DNA of 64,000 nucleotides from Amaurobius ferox (taxonomy: Eukaryota; Arthropoda; Arachnida; Araneae; Amaurobiidae), in contig OX578144.1 in assembly GCA_951213105.1 (NCBI GenBank), positions 82,322,301 through 82,386,300 on the forward strand, given 5' to 3'. Both the position numbers and the translations under genes were made by a program. The notes below the pieces were generated by a model. It was not told the DNA's origin. It did no database searches and saw nothing but the letters and a program-made list of their open reading frames with translations. Positions 49,767 to 64,000 of the stretch are shown one piece after another (positions within the stretch are counted from its first letter, which is position 1; each line of letters begins with the position of its first letter).

Positions 49767-51073
49767 AACAAGAAAGATCAATCATGCTTAAAGCATTGAT
49801 TATGAAACACTTTCCAACTTCAATGCAATTTTATTTAAACATGTCTAAAATGCAATACATTCCTCGGTAATATTTTAAAACTTATCACAATAGTACATTA
49901 ATTTATTATATTTGAAACCTTAAACCTTCATAAAAAAAATTAACTTCATTCAAATGACGGCATTAAAGTATAAATTGCCTGGTTTAAACATCTCTAAAAT
50001 GTGATACATTCCTCGGTAATAATTTTAGAATTGTCATAATACTACGATAATTTATTATATTTGAAAACTTCATCGAAAACAACTGAAATCCATTCAAATG
50101 ACGTCATAGAAAAAATAACACGCCTGGCTCTCTCTATAAAAGCAACATTTCATTCATAAATATTTCCGCCATTCATGTCATTCATCACAATACTATAATA
50201 ATTTATTTTATTTAAAAATTAAGACCATGGAGCTACAAGTAATTGAACTATATGCGTAAAACTTCATCGAAAAATATCGTCCTTCTCTTTCTCAAATCAA
50301 TGAATATTTCATTCATATCAGCTGTGCAGACTCCATGGACTAAATGATTTTGTGTTAAAGAATTACAGCAATTCTAATACAACTCATTCTACATATTTTG
50401 CTGTTTACATTTTACATAGGTGAAAAATAGGCTTAGTTGTAGAAATAATCAAATTTGGGATGAGCATTTAAACACAAATATATTGTCATTGCGTTGTATC
50501 AGTATGTAGATGCACAGAATTTAGGCAAAAATAAAGTAGTTTTAGGACGGATACAACACTCAATATGAATTAAAAAGAACTTTAAAAATCATGATTTTGA
50601 GACCAGATGGATGCCATATATCATTTTGAAGTATGTCACGTGATCGTTTCATATCATGGTCACGTGATCGCTTCATATAAGAGGTGTTATTATTATTTTA
50701 ATTTTTATTTAAAAAACTACTGAATATATTTCGTTGAATTTTTTTTTATATATTTTATGGAACAATTTGAATATTGCCTAAAATTTTCGAAGCAATTTGT
50801 GACTTTTAAATCCGCTTAAAAAATGCTTGAAAAATTAGGTCCCATAGGGCTCAATGTATTTCATTTTTCAACCCGGGTTCAATCCAAAACTAATTGGGTG
50901 ATATTATTCATTTATATTCCCATAGGTCCTTCAGACCGTCTGAACAACATACTAAAATTTCATTTCGATTAAGTCATTTTTACGGCAGTTATCGTGCTAA
51001 CGGACAGACAGACAGACAGACAGAATGAACAAAGTCATAAACACTTTTCAACTTTGCCGTAAAGTGTTAAAAA
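49767..51073 (+). mobile_element. H2, unit 4
   Basis: As 35202-36507, one base longer in a T-run. Confidence 0.65.
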
Positions 51074-51199
51074 TAAAATGGAAATTTTTAGCGATATAGT
51101 AAGTTTAATGATCGCATTGTTTGCATTTTGGGAAAGATGCATATCCATGTGCGTGTGAATGTGTGTATTACTGTGTGTGTGTGCGTATTATTGTAAAGG

Positions 51200-51309
51200 A
51201 TGGAGGTTACGGTCCCTGTGGATAGTTTCCTGTCCAAATTGGGTGGCACTTCCCGGCCGTCTAAAAAACAGATACCTTACACCTTCGAGTAGGTCGGACG
51301 GTATGGGAC
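51200..51309 (+). mobile_element. Headless SINE-body fragment, unit 4
   Basis: Same as 7438-7547. Confidence 0.7.
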
Positions 51310-51565
51310 GATGAAGAAGCTGAAAAAAGCATTTATCTTCAGTGATATAGAGAAGTGTATGTTATTCGCAAACGTGTAAAAATTAATGTTATTTTGAATT
51401 CTGAGAAAATGCGTTTTACCGATTTGTTACAATTATTTTGTAATAATCCTTCCAAACTTTATATGAATCGCCAAATACTTTTGACAGATACATGCCTCTT
51501 TTTTTTTTTTTTAAACACGTATATTTTCACAAACATATTTAAGAAGTACAAAGAAAACATAAAAA

Positions 51566-52725
51566 AGACAGATAAATCATGCATAAAGCATTGATTATGA
51601 AACACTTTCCAACTTCAATTCAATTTTATTTAAACATCTCAAAAATTCGATACATTCATCGGTAATGTTTTTAAAATTATCACAATACTACATTAATTTA
51701 TTATATTTGAAAACTTCATTGAAAACAAATGAACTTTATTCAAATGACGTCATCGAAATATAAATCGCCTGACTCCCTCTATAAAAGCAGTATTTCATTC
51801 TTAACAGTTTTTCCATTCTTTTCATTCATCACAATGCTATAATAATTTATTTGTTTAAAAAACTTAAAACCATGGAGGTACAAGTAATTTAAATCTATGC
51901 TTAAAACTTTATCGAAAAAATCGTTTCCTTCTCTGTGTAAAATCAATGAATGTTTCATTCATATCAGCTATATTGCAGATTCCATGAACTAAATAATTTT
52001 GCGTTAAGGAAATGCAGCAATTGTCATACAACTCATTCTACATCTTTTGGTGTTTACGTTCTCCATAAATGAAAATTAGGCTTCGTTGCAGAAAATACCA
52101 AAGTTGGATGATCATTTAAACTCAAATATATTGCCATTGCGTTGTTCCAGTATCGAGATGCACATGATTTAAGCAAAAATAAATCGGTTTCAGAATGGAT
52201 GCAACACTAAATTTGAATTAAAAATAACTTTAAAAATCACGATTGTGACGCAAGATGGATGTCATATTTATTTTGAAGTGGGTCATCTGATCTCTTCATA
52301 TAATGGTCACGTGATTTCTTCATATAAAGTGTGCAATTATTATTTTAATTTTTATTTAAAAATCTACTGAATATATTTTACTGAAATTTCTTTTACATGT
52401 TTTATGAGATAATTTGGATATTTCCTAAAACATTCGAAGCAATTTGTGAATTTTGAATTCGCTTAAAAAATGTTTGAAAAATCACGTTCCATAGGGTTCA
52501 ATGTATTTCATTCTTTCAACCCGGGTATAATCCAAAACTAATTGGCTGATAATATTCATTTATATTCCCATAAGTCCCACAGACCGTCTGAACAACATAC
52601 TAAAATTTCATTTTAATAAAGTCATTTTTACGGCAGTTATCGTGCTAACGGACAGACAGACAGACAGACAGACAGAATGAACCAAGTCACAAACACTTTT
52701 CAACTGTGTTGTAAAGTGTTAAAAA
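51566..52725 (+). mobile_element. H3, unit 4
   Basis: As 37000-38159. Confidence 0.65.
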
Positions 52726-52992
52726 TCGAAATTAGGCGCATAATTCGGATATGTATCTATACAGGGTGTCCCAAAAAGATTGAAGCGCGCTTTTATTATT
52801 TATCTGTTGAAGATAAATGGGCAATGTAAATTGCAAAAATGTTGAAAGTAAGGTAGGAACTAAGACTACCTTAATGAAATAGTCCTCCCATTCATTTTCA
52901 AAAAGTTACACTTTTTAAATTTTTATACGACCCCCTTAGACTAATATGTCCAATCAGAAAATTTTCATATTTAAAGCAACGAGATCATTAAA

Positions 52993-54124
52993 AATAAGAA
53001 AGATCAATCCTGCATAAAGCATTGATTATGAAACACTTTCCAACTTCAATGTAATTTTATATAAATATCTCTAAAATGTGATACATTCCTCGGTAATATT
53101 TTAAAAATTACACAATACTACGTTAATTTATTATATTTGAAAACTTCATCGAAAACAAATGAACTTTATTCAAATGACGTCATCGAAATATAAATCGCCT
53201 CTATATAACAGAAGCATTTCATTCATAAACTTCTTTTCCGTTCATCACAATATTATAGTAATTTATTTTATTTAAAAACTTAAAACCATGGAGGTACAAG
53301 TAATTTGACTCTATGCTTAAAATTTTACCGAAAAAATCATCTAGTTCTCTGTGCAAAATCAATGAATGTTTCATTCATATCAGCTATATTCCAGACTCCA
53401 TGAGCTAAATAATTTTGCGTTACACAATTCTTTTACAACTCATTCTATATCTTTTGGTGTTTACATTATCCATAAGTGAAAATTAGGCTTCGTTATAGAA
53501 ATAATTAAAGTTTGATGAGCATTTAAACTCAAATATATTGTAATTGCGTTGTTTCAGTATGTAGGTGTACAGAATTTAAGCAAAAGTAAAGCGATTTTAG
53601 GACGGTTACAACATTAAATATGAATTAAAAAGAACTTTAAAAATCACGATTTTGACACAAGATGGATGCCATATTTTATTTTGAAGTGGGTCACATGATC
53701 TCTTCATATAATGGTCATGTGATCTCTTCATATAAAGGGAGTAATTATTATTTTAATTTTTATTTAAAAAAATACTGAATATATTTTACTGAAATTTTTT
53801 TATATATTTTCTGTGATAATTTGAATATTTCCTGAAACTTTCGAAGCAATTTGTGAATTTTAAATTTGCTTAAAAAATGGTTGAAAAATTAGGTCCCATA
53901 GGGTTCAATATATTTCATTTTTTCAACCCGGGTTCAATCCAAAACTCATTGGGTGATATTATTCATTTATATTCCCATAGGTCCCACAGATCGTTTGAAC
54001 AACATACTGAAATTTCATTTTGATAAAGTCATTTTAACGGCAGTTATCGTTCTAACGGACTGACAGACAGACAGAATGAACAGAGTCATAAACACTTTTC
54101 AACTATGTTGTACAGTGTTAAAAA
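52993..54124 (+). mobile_element. H4, unit 4
   Basis: As 38427-39558. Confidence 0.65.
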
Positions 54125-54231
54125 TGCATATCTGTATCTTTAATATTGGGCCAGTTATATTTAATTGAAAATTGAATGTTGTGAATGGGGGCCACATACC
54201 AAATTAGAGATGTAAATTTGTGACATATCAC

Positions 54232-55546
54232 AACAAGAAAGATCAATCATGCTTAAAGCATTGATTATGAAACACTTTCCAACTTCAATGCAATTTTATT
54301 TAAACATGTCTAAAATGCAATACAGTCCTCGATAATATTTTAAAACTTATCACAATACTACATTAATTTATTATATTTGAAACCTTAAACCTTCATCGAA
54401 AAAAATTAACTTCATTCAAATGACGGCATTAAAGTATAAATTGCCTGGTTTAAATATCTCTAAAATGTGATACATTCCTCGGTAATAATTTTAGAATTAT
54501 CATAATACTACGATAATTTATTATATTTGAAAACTTCATCGAAAACAATTGAAATTCATTCAAATGACGTCATAAAAAAATAACACGCCTGGCTCTCTCT
54601 ATAAAAGCAACATTTCATTCATAAATAATTCCCCCATTCATGTCATTCATCACAATACTATAATAATTTATTTTATTTAAAAATTAAGACCATTGAGCTA
54701 CAAGTAAGTAATCTCTATGCGTAAAACTTCATCGAAAAATATCGTCCTTCTCTTTCTAAAATCAATAAATATTTCATTCATATCAGCTATGCAGACTCCA
54801 TGGACTAAATTATTTTGTGTTAAAGAATTATAGCGATTCTAATACAACTCATGCTATATATTTTGCTGTTTACATTTTACATAGGTGAAAAATAGGCTTA
54901 ATAGTAGAAATAATCATATTTGGATGAGCATTTAAACTGAAATATATTGTCATTGCGTTGTTTTAGTATGTAGATGCACAGAATTTAGGCAAAAATAAAG
55001 TAGTTTTAAGACGGATACAACACTCAATATGAATTAAAAAGAACTTTAAAAATCACGATTTTGACACAAGATGGATGCCATATATCATTTTAAAGTGGGT
55101 CATGTGATCGTTTCATATCATGGACACGTGATCGCTTCATATAAGAGGTGTTATTATTATTTTAATTTTTATTTAAAAAACTACTGAATATATTTCGCTG
55201 AATTTTTTTTTATATATTTTATGGAACAATTTGAATATTGCCTAAAATTTTCGAAACAATTTGTAAATTTTAAATCCGCTTAAAAAATGCTTGAAAAATT
55301 AGGTCCCATAGGGCTCAATGTATTCCATTTTTTCAACCCGGGTTCAATCCAAAACTAATTGTGTGATATTATTCATTTATATTCCCATAGGTCCTATAGA
55401 CCGTCTGAACAACATACTAAAATTTCATTTTGATTAAGTCATTTTTACGGCAGTTATCGTGCTAACGGACAGACAGACAGACAGACAGACAGACAGAATG
55501 AACAAAGTCATAAACACTTTTCAACTTTGTTGTAAAGTGTTAAAAA
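54232..55546 (+). mobile_element. H5, unit 4
   Basis: As 39666-40980, with a private TTGTAAATT near 55262. Confidence 0.65.
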
Positions 55547-55815
55547 AAAGAAAGAAAATAAAAATGAAAACAATAGTAGTGGCCATTACTCCTTGCTGTT
55601 ATTGCCATACCTTCAACTGCATTTGTGGTTATTCAGTCGCAGAAATATTCAATAATAGATAATAAATTCAGATTTCATGAATAACGTGCTTATTAATAAA
55701 TATGCATAAATATACTCAATAACGATTGATCCTCCTTACAAAATGTCAGCAGTCCTTAATTTGGCATGAGCACGCGGTAACACATTAATGCTTAATTTCG
55801 TCACGACAATATAAT

Positions 55816-56231
55816 AACAAGAAAGATTAATCATGTATAAAGCTTTGGGTATGAAACATTTTCCAATTCAAATGCAATTTTATATAAACATCTTTAAAAT
55901 GTGATACATTCAGCGTTGACATATTCTGAATTATCATAGTACTACAAAAATTTATTATATTTGAAAACTTAAAACTTCATTGAAAAAAGTGAACTTTATT
56001 CAAATGACCTCATCGAAATATAAATCGCCTAACTCGCACCGGGTTCAGTCCAAAACTAATTGGGTGATATTATTCATCTAAATTCCCATATGTCCCACCG
56101 ACCGTCTCAACATTATGCTAAAATTTCATTTTGATAAAGTCATTCTCACGGCAGTTTTCGTACGAACGGACAGACAGACAGAATGATTAAAGTCGTAAAC
56201 ACTTTTCAACTATGTTGTAAAGTGTTAAAAA
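55816..56231 (+). mobile_element. H6, unit 4
   Basis: Same 416 bp deleted form as in the other units. Confidence 0.65.
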
Positions 56232-57670
56232 AAGAAAGAAAAAGAAAAAGGAAAACAATAGTAGCGGGTATTAGTGCTTGCCGTTATTGTCAGTTCAACT
56301 GCTGTTTAGTTATTCAGCCATGGAAGTATTCAATAATAATTAATAAATATGGATTTAATGAATTATATGCTTATATATATACTTTTATATACTTATTGAT
56401 AAATATCCATAAATATACTCAATAACAATCGAGCTTCATTACAAAATGTTACCAGTCGGTAATTTGGCATGAGCACGGGGTAACAAATTAATGTTTAATT
56501 TCGTGACGACAATATAATAAAATATCTCATGTGGGCAACACTTGAGTTTCCATTGATAATGGTGTACTTTTTTGGGGGGCAGAGAAAAAATTGTGTGCAA
56601 TATTCACATCACAATGTTTTTAGTATTTAATCAACACCTCGTTAATTGAAATTGTGCGATCTTGGCAATTTTTTAGTACAAAAAAAACGACTTATTCATA
56701 TTTATGCGCAAAATCCTCATAAAAATACAACTGATATTTAATTAATAGCCCGTTTATTAAATGACTATTTACGAATTCTTTTGAGTCAAAACACAAAACT
56801 ATTATAAAATGTGTCTTATTTCGTCAATGGAATGAGCTATATCCATGGAAAATGGGAATCATGAAAGTTTGTTTTGAGCATCGTATGGTGATCAAGGCGT
56901 ATAGTGTTTGACGAATGAAAAAAGACACATTTAACAAACAATGTATGAAACGGTCCGTGAAATATATATATTTAATAATAGTGCATATGGAAAGTGAGCA
57001 TATTTGATGATACTTTTATAATTTTATGTAATTATTTTGATAAATTTATTTGAAAATCCTGTAATATCTAATTTCCTAACTTAGCGTCAATGGAAAAAAA
57101 AAATACGTTTGAAAAAATTATTTATTGATCATTATTGAAGGTACTAATTTTTAAATGATTTTAAAAATTTCATTCATGAATTTAGGGGAGGGGGGGGGTC
57201 TTTTAAACATTCGATCGGTCTTAAAATCAGTAGGGTCAAATAAAATCAATAATGTACTCACAGTTTTTAAATAGACGTACCAAAATATTTTTGAAATAGC
57301 CTCATTTATTCAGGAGTTATCTCCCGGAGACACACATACTAACATACAAACCAGACATCACCCCATAAACGTTCGATGTGAGTTCAAGGGTGCTTGAAAC
57401 AACGTGCTATTTCTTCGAAAATGTCATTGGGAATTTTTGACTCTGTCACAATTCCTTCTCTATACAGCTAACTATGTATGTAGGGAAAGTACTAAAAATT
57501 CTTTATGCTCCAATAATATTTTTATAGTACATTGTATATAAAATATGATTTCGTTTAATCAATGACGACGTCATTCACACAACATAAATCAAGAAAGCTG
57601 CTTAAATAATGACGCAGCAATTTGAATTAAAGAAACATTTTTCTATCGCAAGTATACTTAATATTTATCG

Positions 57671-58813
57671 TTTTTAACACTTTACAACATAGTTGAAAAG
57701 TGTTTAAGAGTTTGTTCATTCCGTCTGTCTGTCTGTTAGCACGATAACTGCCGTAAAAATGACTTTATCAAAACTAATTTTTAATATGCTGTTCAGACGG
57801 TCTGTGGGACCTATGGGAATATAAATGAATAATATCACCCAATTAGTTTGGGATTGAACCCGGGTTGAAAAAATTTAATACATTGAAACTTATGGGATCT
57901 AATTCTTCAAACATTTTTTAGGCAAATTTAAAATTCATAAATTGCTTCAAAAGTTTTAGGAAATATTCAAATTATCCCATAAGATATATAAAAAAAATTC
58001 AGCAAAATATATTCAGTAGTTATTTAAATAAATATTTAAATAATAATTACACCCTTTATATGAAGAGATCACATAAACTTTATATGAAGAGATCAAATGA
58101 CCCGCTTCAAAATAAAATAAGGCATCCATCTTGTGTCAAAATCGTGATTTCTAAAGTTCTTTTGAATTCATATTTAGTGTTGTGTCAGTCCTATAAGTGC
58201 TTTATTTTTGCTTAAATTCTGAGCATCTACGTGCTGAAACAACGCAATTACAATGTATTTGAGTTTAAATGATCATCAAATTTTGATAATTTCTGCAACG
58301 AAGCCTAATTTTCACTTATGGGGAATGTAAACACCAAAAGATGTAGATTGAGTTGTATAAGAATTGCTGCATTTCTTTACAGCAAAATTATTTGGCTCAT
58401 GGAGTCTGTAAAATAGCTGATATGTATGAAACATTCATTGATTTTACATAGAGATGCAGGCGATTTTGTCGATGAAGTTTTAAGTATAGAGTTAAATTAC
58501 TTGTACCTCCATGGTTTTATGTTTTTAAATAAGATAAATTATCGTAGTATTGTAATGAATGAAATGAATGGAAAACAGTTTATGCTGCTTTTACATAGAT
58601 AGCAAAGCGATTTATATTTCAATGACGTCATTTGAATAAAGTTCATTTATTTTCGATGAAGTTTTCAAATATAATAAATTATTTCAGTATTATGATAATT
58701 TTAAATATATTACCGAGGAATGTATTGCATTTTAGAGATCTTTGAATAAAACTGTATTGAAGTTGGAAAGTGTTTCGTAATCAATGCTTTATGCATGATT
58801 GGTCTTTCTTGTT
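57671..58813 (-). mobile_element. H0, bridging units 4 and 5
   Basis: 1143 bp, as 43108-44250. Confidence 0.7.
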
Positions 58814-58939
58814 AAAATCTTATTTTTGTTTGTTTGACAGATGGCAATGATTTACAGAAAATCAAGTGTTATCCCAAAACGCTAGATTTTTAATAGGGAG
58901 ATCAATATATCTCACTATTTATTTGTGGCAACTTATGCC

Positions 58940-59019
58940 ATATATATATATATAAATATATATATAAATATATATATATATTTGTAAAAATATATAAATA
59001 TATATATATACATATATAT
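58940..59019. repeat. (TA)n microsatellite, 80 bp, interrupted
   Basis: Same interrupted allele as in unit 4. Confidence 0.95.
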
Positions 59020-59238
59020 TTTTTTTGAAAAGAAAAATGTTACTGATTTTCATCTATATCTGAGAAATTGATACATATAGAGCTCAGATGATGGCTCATT
59101 TAGACTCAGCATCAAATTCTGGAGGGTTCGCTAAATATTTCACTTTTTGTTCTTTTTCCATTTCAGGTTAAAAAATTGTCATTTTACTTGAAACATTTAT
59201 ACTTCAAAATTGACTATATTTAAAACTTAGACTACAAT

Positions 59239-60849
59239 TGTGTCGGAGCGGGATTCCCTTCGATTTGGCCGACGGGAGAATTTTAACTTTCTCCAATTTT
59301 TGAATACCCAGGACCGAAACTCCACCCGTCTGTGAGTGAAACTCACAGACGACTTGCACACACAATTCTAACCGTAAACCCTTGGGTTGGTCGTGTGGTC
59401 TGGGTCTTCAACACACAATTCTAAAAAGACAAATTAAACCCTTACCTTGAAGGTCTTCTTCTTCCGCTGGAAACATAAGTAAATATACTAATTCAAACAC
59501 AAATAAATACTTCTTAAATCTTTACTAAATCCATTCTTTATTAAACAATCAATTTATATTTATAGTAGGAGTTACCAACATTATACAGGAGCTGAATCTA
59601 TATCAAGTCTCCGCACTGGACTCAGGAAACCATGATACCAAATTTAATAGCCACCAATCAAAGACATAATAAACGATTTCTAAAACGTATTAAATGTGGC
59701 TGATAATAATAATTTTATCATTTAACATAATTGCAGTTATAGGTATGGTCTCAACATGGGAGCAACCGTACTCGAAGCTTTCCTTCGAATTCAGAAATAC
59801 CTAAAGTAAATTTATATTTTTATCCATATAAACAAATGTTAAATTAAGTCGGGAAGTCAAATTAAAGATCTTGAGTTTGTTCCAATTTACGTGAATGACT
59901 TCCGACGGAAAAATGATCCATCGAAGAAACACTCTTACCTCTGACATCGGAGATGCTGAAGAGATCATACACCAACATCCACTTTGAATCGTCGGCTATG
60001 CCGTTCCATGAACACCGGCTCTCTTTTAGCAAATGATAGGCTGAGGCTCGGCCAGGGCTCCGTTTCATTTTTGCCCACGACATCCAACATCTCGACCATG
60101 GACAGAGACCTCTGGTCAGAACCGTTCTTCAACGTCGATGCTCAGCAGGTGGACGGGCTCCTCCACGATGACCTGCGGCGACACTCCCCATGCCCACGAA
60201 GTTCAGAGACCGGAATGGAATCAGGTCTCCAACTTCGAGGTGGGCAACATAATAAAATTACGCTCTGGACTAGCCCAGAGACATGGGTAGCCAGATAGGG
60301 AATGTGCGCCCCGAATTAGCAAACATGCCCTTTATATGCACCAGGGGCCAATTCCAGCCCCACCAATAGAAATTTTCTTTATTTCAAAAAGTTTCCAGGG
60401 AACGCCTTCATAGCCTCGACGAATGGTCTCAAAACTCCAGCAGTTCGAAAATCAACCTCCGCCACGAGGTCTCCATACTTCACCAGCACAAACACGTGAA
60501 TATGAAAATTCTGCATGCCATTGCATCATCCCAGCCACGTGCAGAGCCAACCGCCTCTACACCACATCCGCTTGCATGGGAAAACGATGAACCTGAAATT
60601 AACGGTCGAAAAAGACCAGCCTCGAGTACGGTCGCACAACACTCATTAAATTAAAAATGGTTAAGGATATTCGATTTGATTTTAAATGCAAAAGGTTTTC
60701 TTTTATATTAAACATAGAATTGACGAGAGGGTGCTCAACAGGATAAAACAAATAATTATATAGATAAATATGTATGCAATAAATATAGAAACAGATTACA
60801 GAAGTTACAATTTAACTCGAGTGGTGTGAGGATCTCAAACCTCGACACC
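59239..60849 (-). mobile_element. Solo-LTR-like insertion, unit 5
   Basis: Exactly 1611 bp with the ACAAT duplication. One private change, CCATTCTTTATT, lies beside the AATAAA-like site. Confidence 0.6.
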
Positions 60850-62535
60850 ACAATTGTTATGGATTCAGCGTTACATTCTAGAGGGGAAAAGGAACTTCAT
60901 TAAGGATTTCCACTTCAGCTTTAAATATTTTTTTTAAAAAATATTTTCTCAAGATTGGCTATAGTTAGAGCTTAAATGACTAACATGAATTCAGCATTAA
61001 ATACCGGAGAAGGTTGAAGGTTCACTAAAGATTTCCACTTCGGCATTTTTTTTCACTTCCGGTTCAAAACATTTTTTGAAGCATCTATTACTTTGGGCTG
61101 ACTATGGATAGCGCTTAGTGATGACTCATATGGATTTTGCATCGAATTCTGGAGAGGATTGATCGGTCTAAGGTTTCTATTCATAGTTCATTCAGAGATG
61201 TTATTTTCGGCCTCTCCGCAAATTTTTATGGCTTTACGAAATATGTATACAAAAACTATAACTAAAATACTAAATATACAAATATACTAAATATACAAAA
61301 TATAACTAAAATACTTAATAGTTTCGTCAAAAATTAGGTGCACACAACATCAGTCACAATATGAAAACTTCTTAAATTTCTTGTTTTATTACTACAATAT
61401 TGTGTTTCCCCTGTAAGTCTCTGTAATATGATCGATTAAGTAATTTGGTAACATTGATTATAGTGTTCGAAACGAACGCACTTGATGCCGTTACAGATTT
61501 TACTCAAATTATTTTTGATAAAAGCTTTGACTTTATACTATGCATGTAGAAAAAGTAATAAATGATTATAAATAGAAGAGCGAAACGATATATTTTTATG
61601 ATGGCATATGTGTTTCAAATTTGAAAATTTATTCACTTATCCTATCAATTACAGTCAACCGATACTGGGTTAAATGTAGGAAATTAATTTTTACATTCAA
61701 AAATCCACATTCTGCTCGTTTAACCCAGAATGCATTATTTTTCAATTGTTTTTCAACTCGTCAGAAGGCGTTTTTGAGTTGCAATTAAAGTTAATGTTTT
61801 AAATTGGACCATCAGAAAGTTAAGATTGGTGTCTAAAAGTAACGACACATTGTGATGGAATACAAAATGGAATACTTTTCCCAAGTCTTGTCAGAGTCTG
61901 ACCCTAACAAGTATACTTTAAGATGTATTTTTCTTTACCATCATATTTTTTTTTATTTCTCTCATTTTGGATTGGGGATTAAATTCTGAATTTTCCAGGT
62001 AAGGTACCCCATTAAAAAGAGGTGGCTATAAATTAACATGGCTTGAGCCTTGATGGAGGGAATATTTTGAAATGTATGTTCCCCGTGATATGATAGAATT
62101 AAAATCCAACAATTACTATTTTAATACCATTTTCAGGCAGAAAAAATTCATTCTGCTCTATAACTCTTCTGCTGTTTATTATTACTACAATTTTTCTATG
62201 AAGTTTCGTTGTTCCTTCAAGAGAAAAATATTATCAATCTTAAATTTTGAATAACGTTTGATCTTATCATGCATATAGCAAGAAAAGAAAAGCTTAGCAT
62301 ATTTTTATTTTTACACAATATTTCTAATACACGGAAGTTATATTTTTAACACAATATTTTAAATAAAAATATACATAGAAATACATGCATAATTTTTCTT
62401 AATTTATCTTTTTTTACCTCAACTAAGATCGGACCAGAAGTTTTCAAAACATGATCCTAATACGCAAATGATCGTAATGTCGAATTTGGCAATATTCAGG
62501 AAATCGAAAGTTTCTTGATACTAGTACGAGAAATC

Positions 62536-64000
62536 AACAAGAAAGATCGATCATTCCTAAAGCATTGACTATGAAACACTTTCCAACTTCAATGCAATTT
62601 TATTTAAAAAAGTCGAAAATGCAATACATTCCTCGGTAATATTTTAAAACTTATCACAATACTTTGATTTATTATATTTGAAAACATAAACCTTCATTGA
62701 AAAAAATGAACTTCTTTCAAATGACGGCATTGAAATATAAATTGCCTGGTGTAAATATCTCTAAAATGCAATACATTCCACGGTAATATTTTTAAAACTA
62801 TCATAATACTACGATAATTTATTATATTTGAAAACTTCATCAAAAACAACTGAAATAAATTCAAATGACGTCATAGAAAAAATAACACGCCTGGATCTCT
62901 CTATAAAAGCAGGATTTCATTCATTTCATTCATTACAATACTATAATAATTTATTTTATTTAAAAGTTAAGACCATGGAGCTACAAGTAATTAAACTCTA
63001 TGCTTAAAACTTCATCGAAAAAAATCGTCCTTCTGTTTATAAAATCAATTAATATTTCATTCATATCAGCCATGCAGACTCCATGGACTGAATTATTTTT
63101 TGTTAAAGAAATACAGTAATTCTAATACATCGCATTCTACATATTTCGCTGTTTACATTTTACATAGGTGAAAAATAGGCTTAGTTGTAGAAATAATCAA
63201 ATTTGAATGAGAATTTAAACTCAAATATATTGTCATTGTGTTGTTTTAGTATGTAGATGCACAGAATTTAAGCAAAAATAAAGTAGTTTTAGGACGGATA
63301 CAACACTCTATGAATTAAAAAGAACTTTAAAAAATCACGATTTTGAAACAAGATGGATGCCATATATCATTTTGAAGTGGGTCATGTGCTCGTTTCATAT
63401 CATGGTCACGTGATCGTTTCATATAAGATGGTTTTTGTTGAGACCCAGACCGACCGACCTACCAGAAAGGTGTAAGGTCAAGCTGTATGGACGGCCGGGA
63501 AGTGCCACCCAATTTAGACCGGAACCCAGTGGGGGAGGCATCCACAGGGACCGTACCCTCCTTCCCCTACCACCAACCTCTCGGAAGGACTTACGGACCC
63601 ACATGTTTAACGTGATCGTACTCCGCATGAACACGGCGGCATTTGTGGTAGCGTGCAAATCTAGCGCGCAAACCACGGGGATACCGCACCCGAGATGGCC
63701 AACAGCACGCGGTGTTCCAAGGTGGTCACCCACCAAGTACTAACCGCGCCCGATGCTGCTTGATTTCGGGGATATAACGAGAACCGGTGTTATCAGCACA
63801 TATAAGATGTGTAATTAATATTTTAATTTTTATTTAAAAAACTACTGAATATATTTCGCTGATTTTTTTTTATATATTTTATGGAACAATTTGACAATTA
63901 TCTAAAATTTTCGAAGCAATTTGTGAATTTTAAATCCGCTTAAAAAATGCTTGAAAAATTAGGTCTCATAGGGTTCAATGTATTTCATTTTTTCAACCCG
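62536..64000 (+). mobile_element. H1 with SINE, unit 5, cut by window end
   Basis: As 47974-49640, ending just before the AACCCGGGTTCAATCC motif and the GACA tract. Confidence 0.65.
63431..63798 (-). mobile_element. 5S rRNA-derived SINE, unit 5
   Basis: 368 bp, CATATAAGATG on both sides. It has a private GGGGATATAACG in place of GGGGATCTAACG in the 5S head, upstream of the box A region. Confidence 0.88.

Larger units (their letters stand above)
43789..58351 (+). repeat. Macrosatellite unit 4 (type B)
   Basis: Fourth full unit, 14,563 bp. It carries type B variants throughout, with a shortened, interrupted (TA)n tract (44377-44456). It is nearly identical to the part of unit 5 that is visible. 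Confidence 0.95.
58352..64000 (+). repeat. Macrosatellite unit 5, cut by window end (type B)
   Basis: First 5,649 bp of a fifth unit, ending inside element H1 after its 5S SINE. It follows unit 4 almost base for base at an offset of ~14,562. A private substitution lies in the 5S-like head of its SINE (near 63,774). Confidence 0.95.

Overview
This 64 kb window is animal (invertebrate, most likely arthropod) repetitive DNA. It is AT-rich (roughly 70% by eye), with no operons, no bacterial-type genes and no recognisable host protein-coding gene. Almost everything here is one head-to-tail array of a ~14.6 kb unit. Four full units (1-14595, 14596-29191, 29192-43788, 43789-58351; unit borders are arbitrary because the array runs off both ends) are followed by 5.6 kb of a fifth (58352-64000). 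This is a macrosatellite or large segmental tandem duplication whose units are themselves made of mobile elements.

Layout of one unit, using unit 1: the 5' end of a minus-strand Helentron-like element (1-461); a variable (TA)n microsatellite (588-727); a diverged ~140 bp tandem satellite (790-2925) interrupted by a 1611 bp GC-richer insertion that looks like a minus-oriented solo LTR (953-2563); AT-rich sequence without identifiable content (2926-4202); six plus-strand copies of a ~1.1-1.7 kb non-autonomous Helentron/HINE-like element, called H1-H6 here (4203-12468); a 5S-rRNA-derived SINE inserted in H1 on the minus strand (5097-5464); a headless, oppositely oriented fragment of the same SINE body (7438-7547); a one-ended mariner-like remnant (8997); more AT-rich sequence with a small inverted repeat (12757-13913); and the next minus-strand copy, H0 (13914-15056), which crosses the chosen border.

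The most informative observations are these. (1) The H family has a shared architecture: subterminal motif, CRE-like plus TATA promoter-like module, (GACA)n tract and a 3' terminal hairpin, with no transposase. (2) The SINE has an 11 bp target-site duplication, and its empty site can be read directly from the sister H copies. (3) The LTR has a 5 bp target-site duplication and a CCAAT/TATA/splice-donor/AATAAA series, all on the minus strand. (4) The array is built of two sequence types, A (units 1, 2 and the first ~0.83 kb of unit 3) and B (the rest), with the switch near 30,030. This implies unequal exchange or conversion between array members. Short open frames occur but are explained by repeats, by overlap with the 5S SINE or LTR, or by chance; none is called as a gene.

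Limits: all family assignments rest on motifs read by eye. The species, the chromosomal position, the number of units and whether the assembly is correct cannot be determined from the window.
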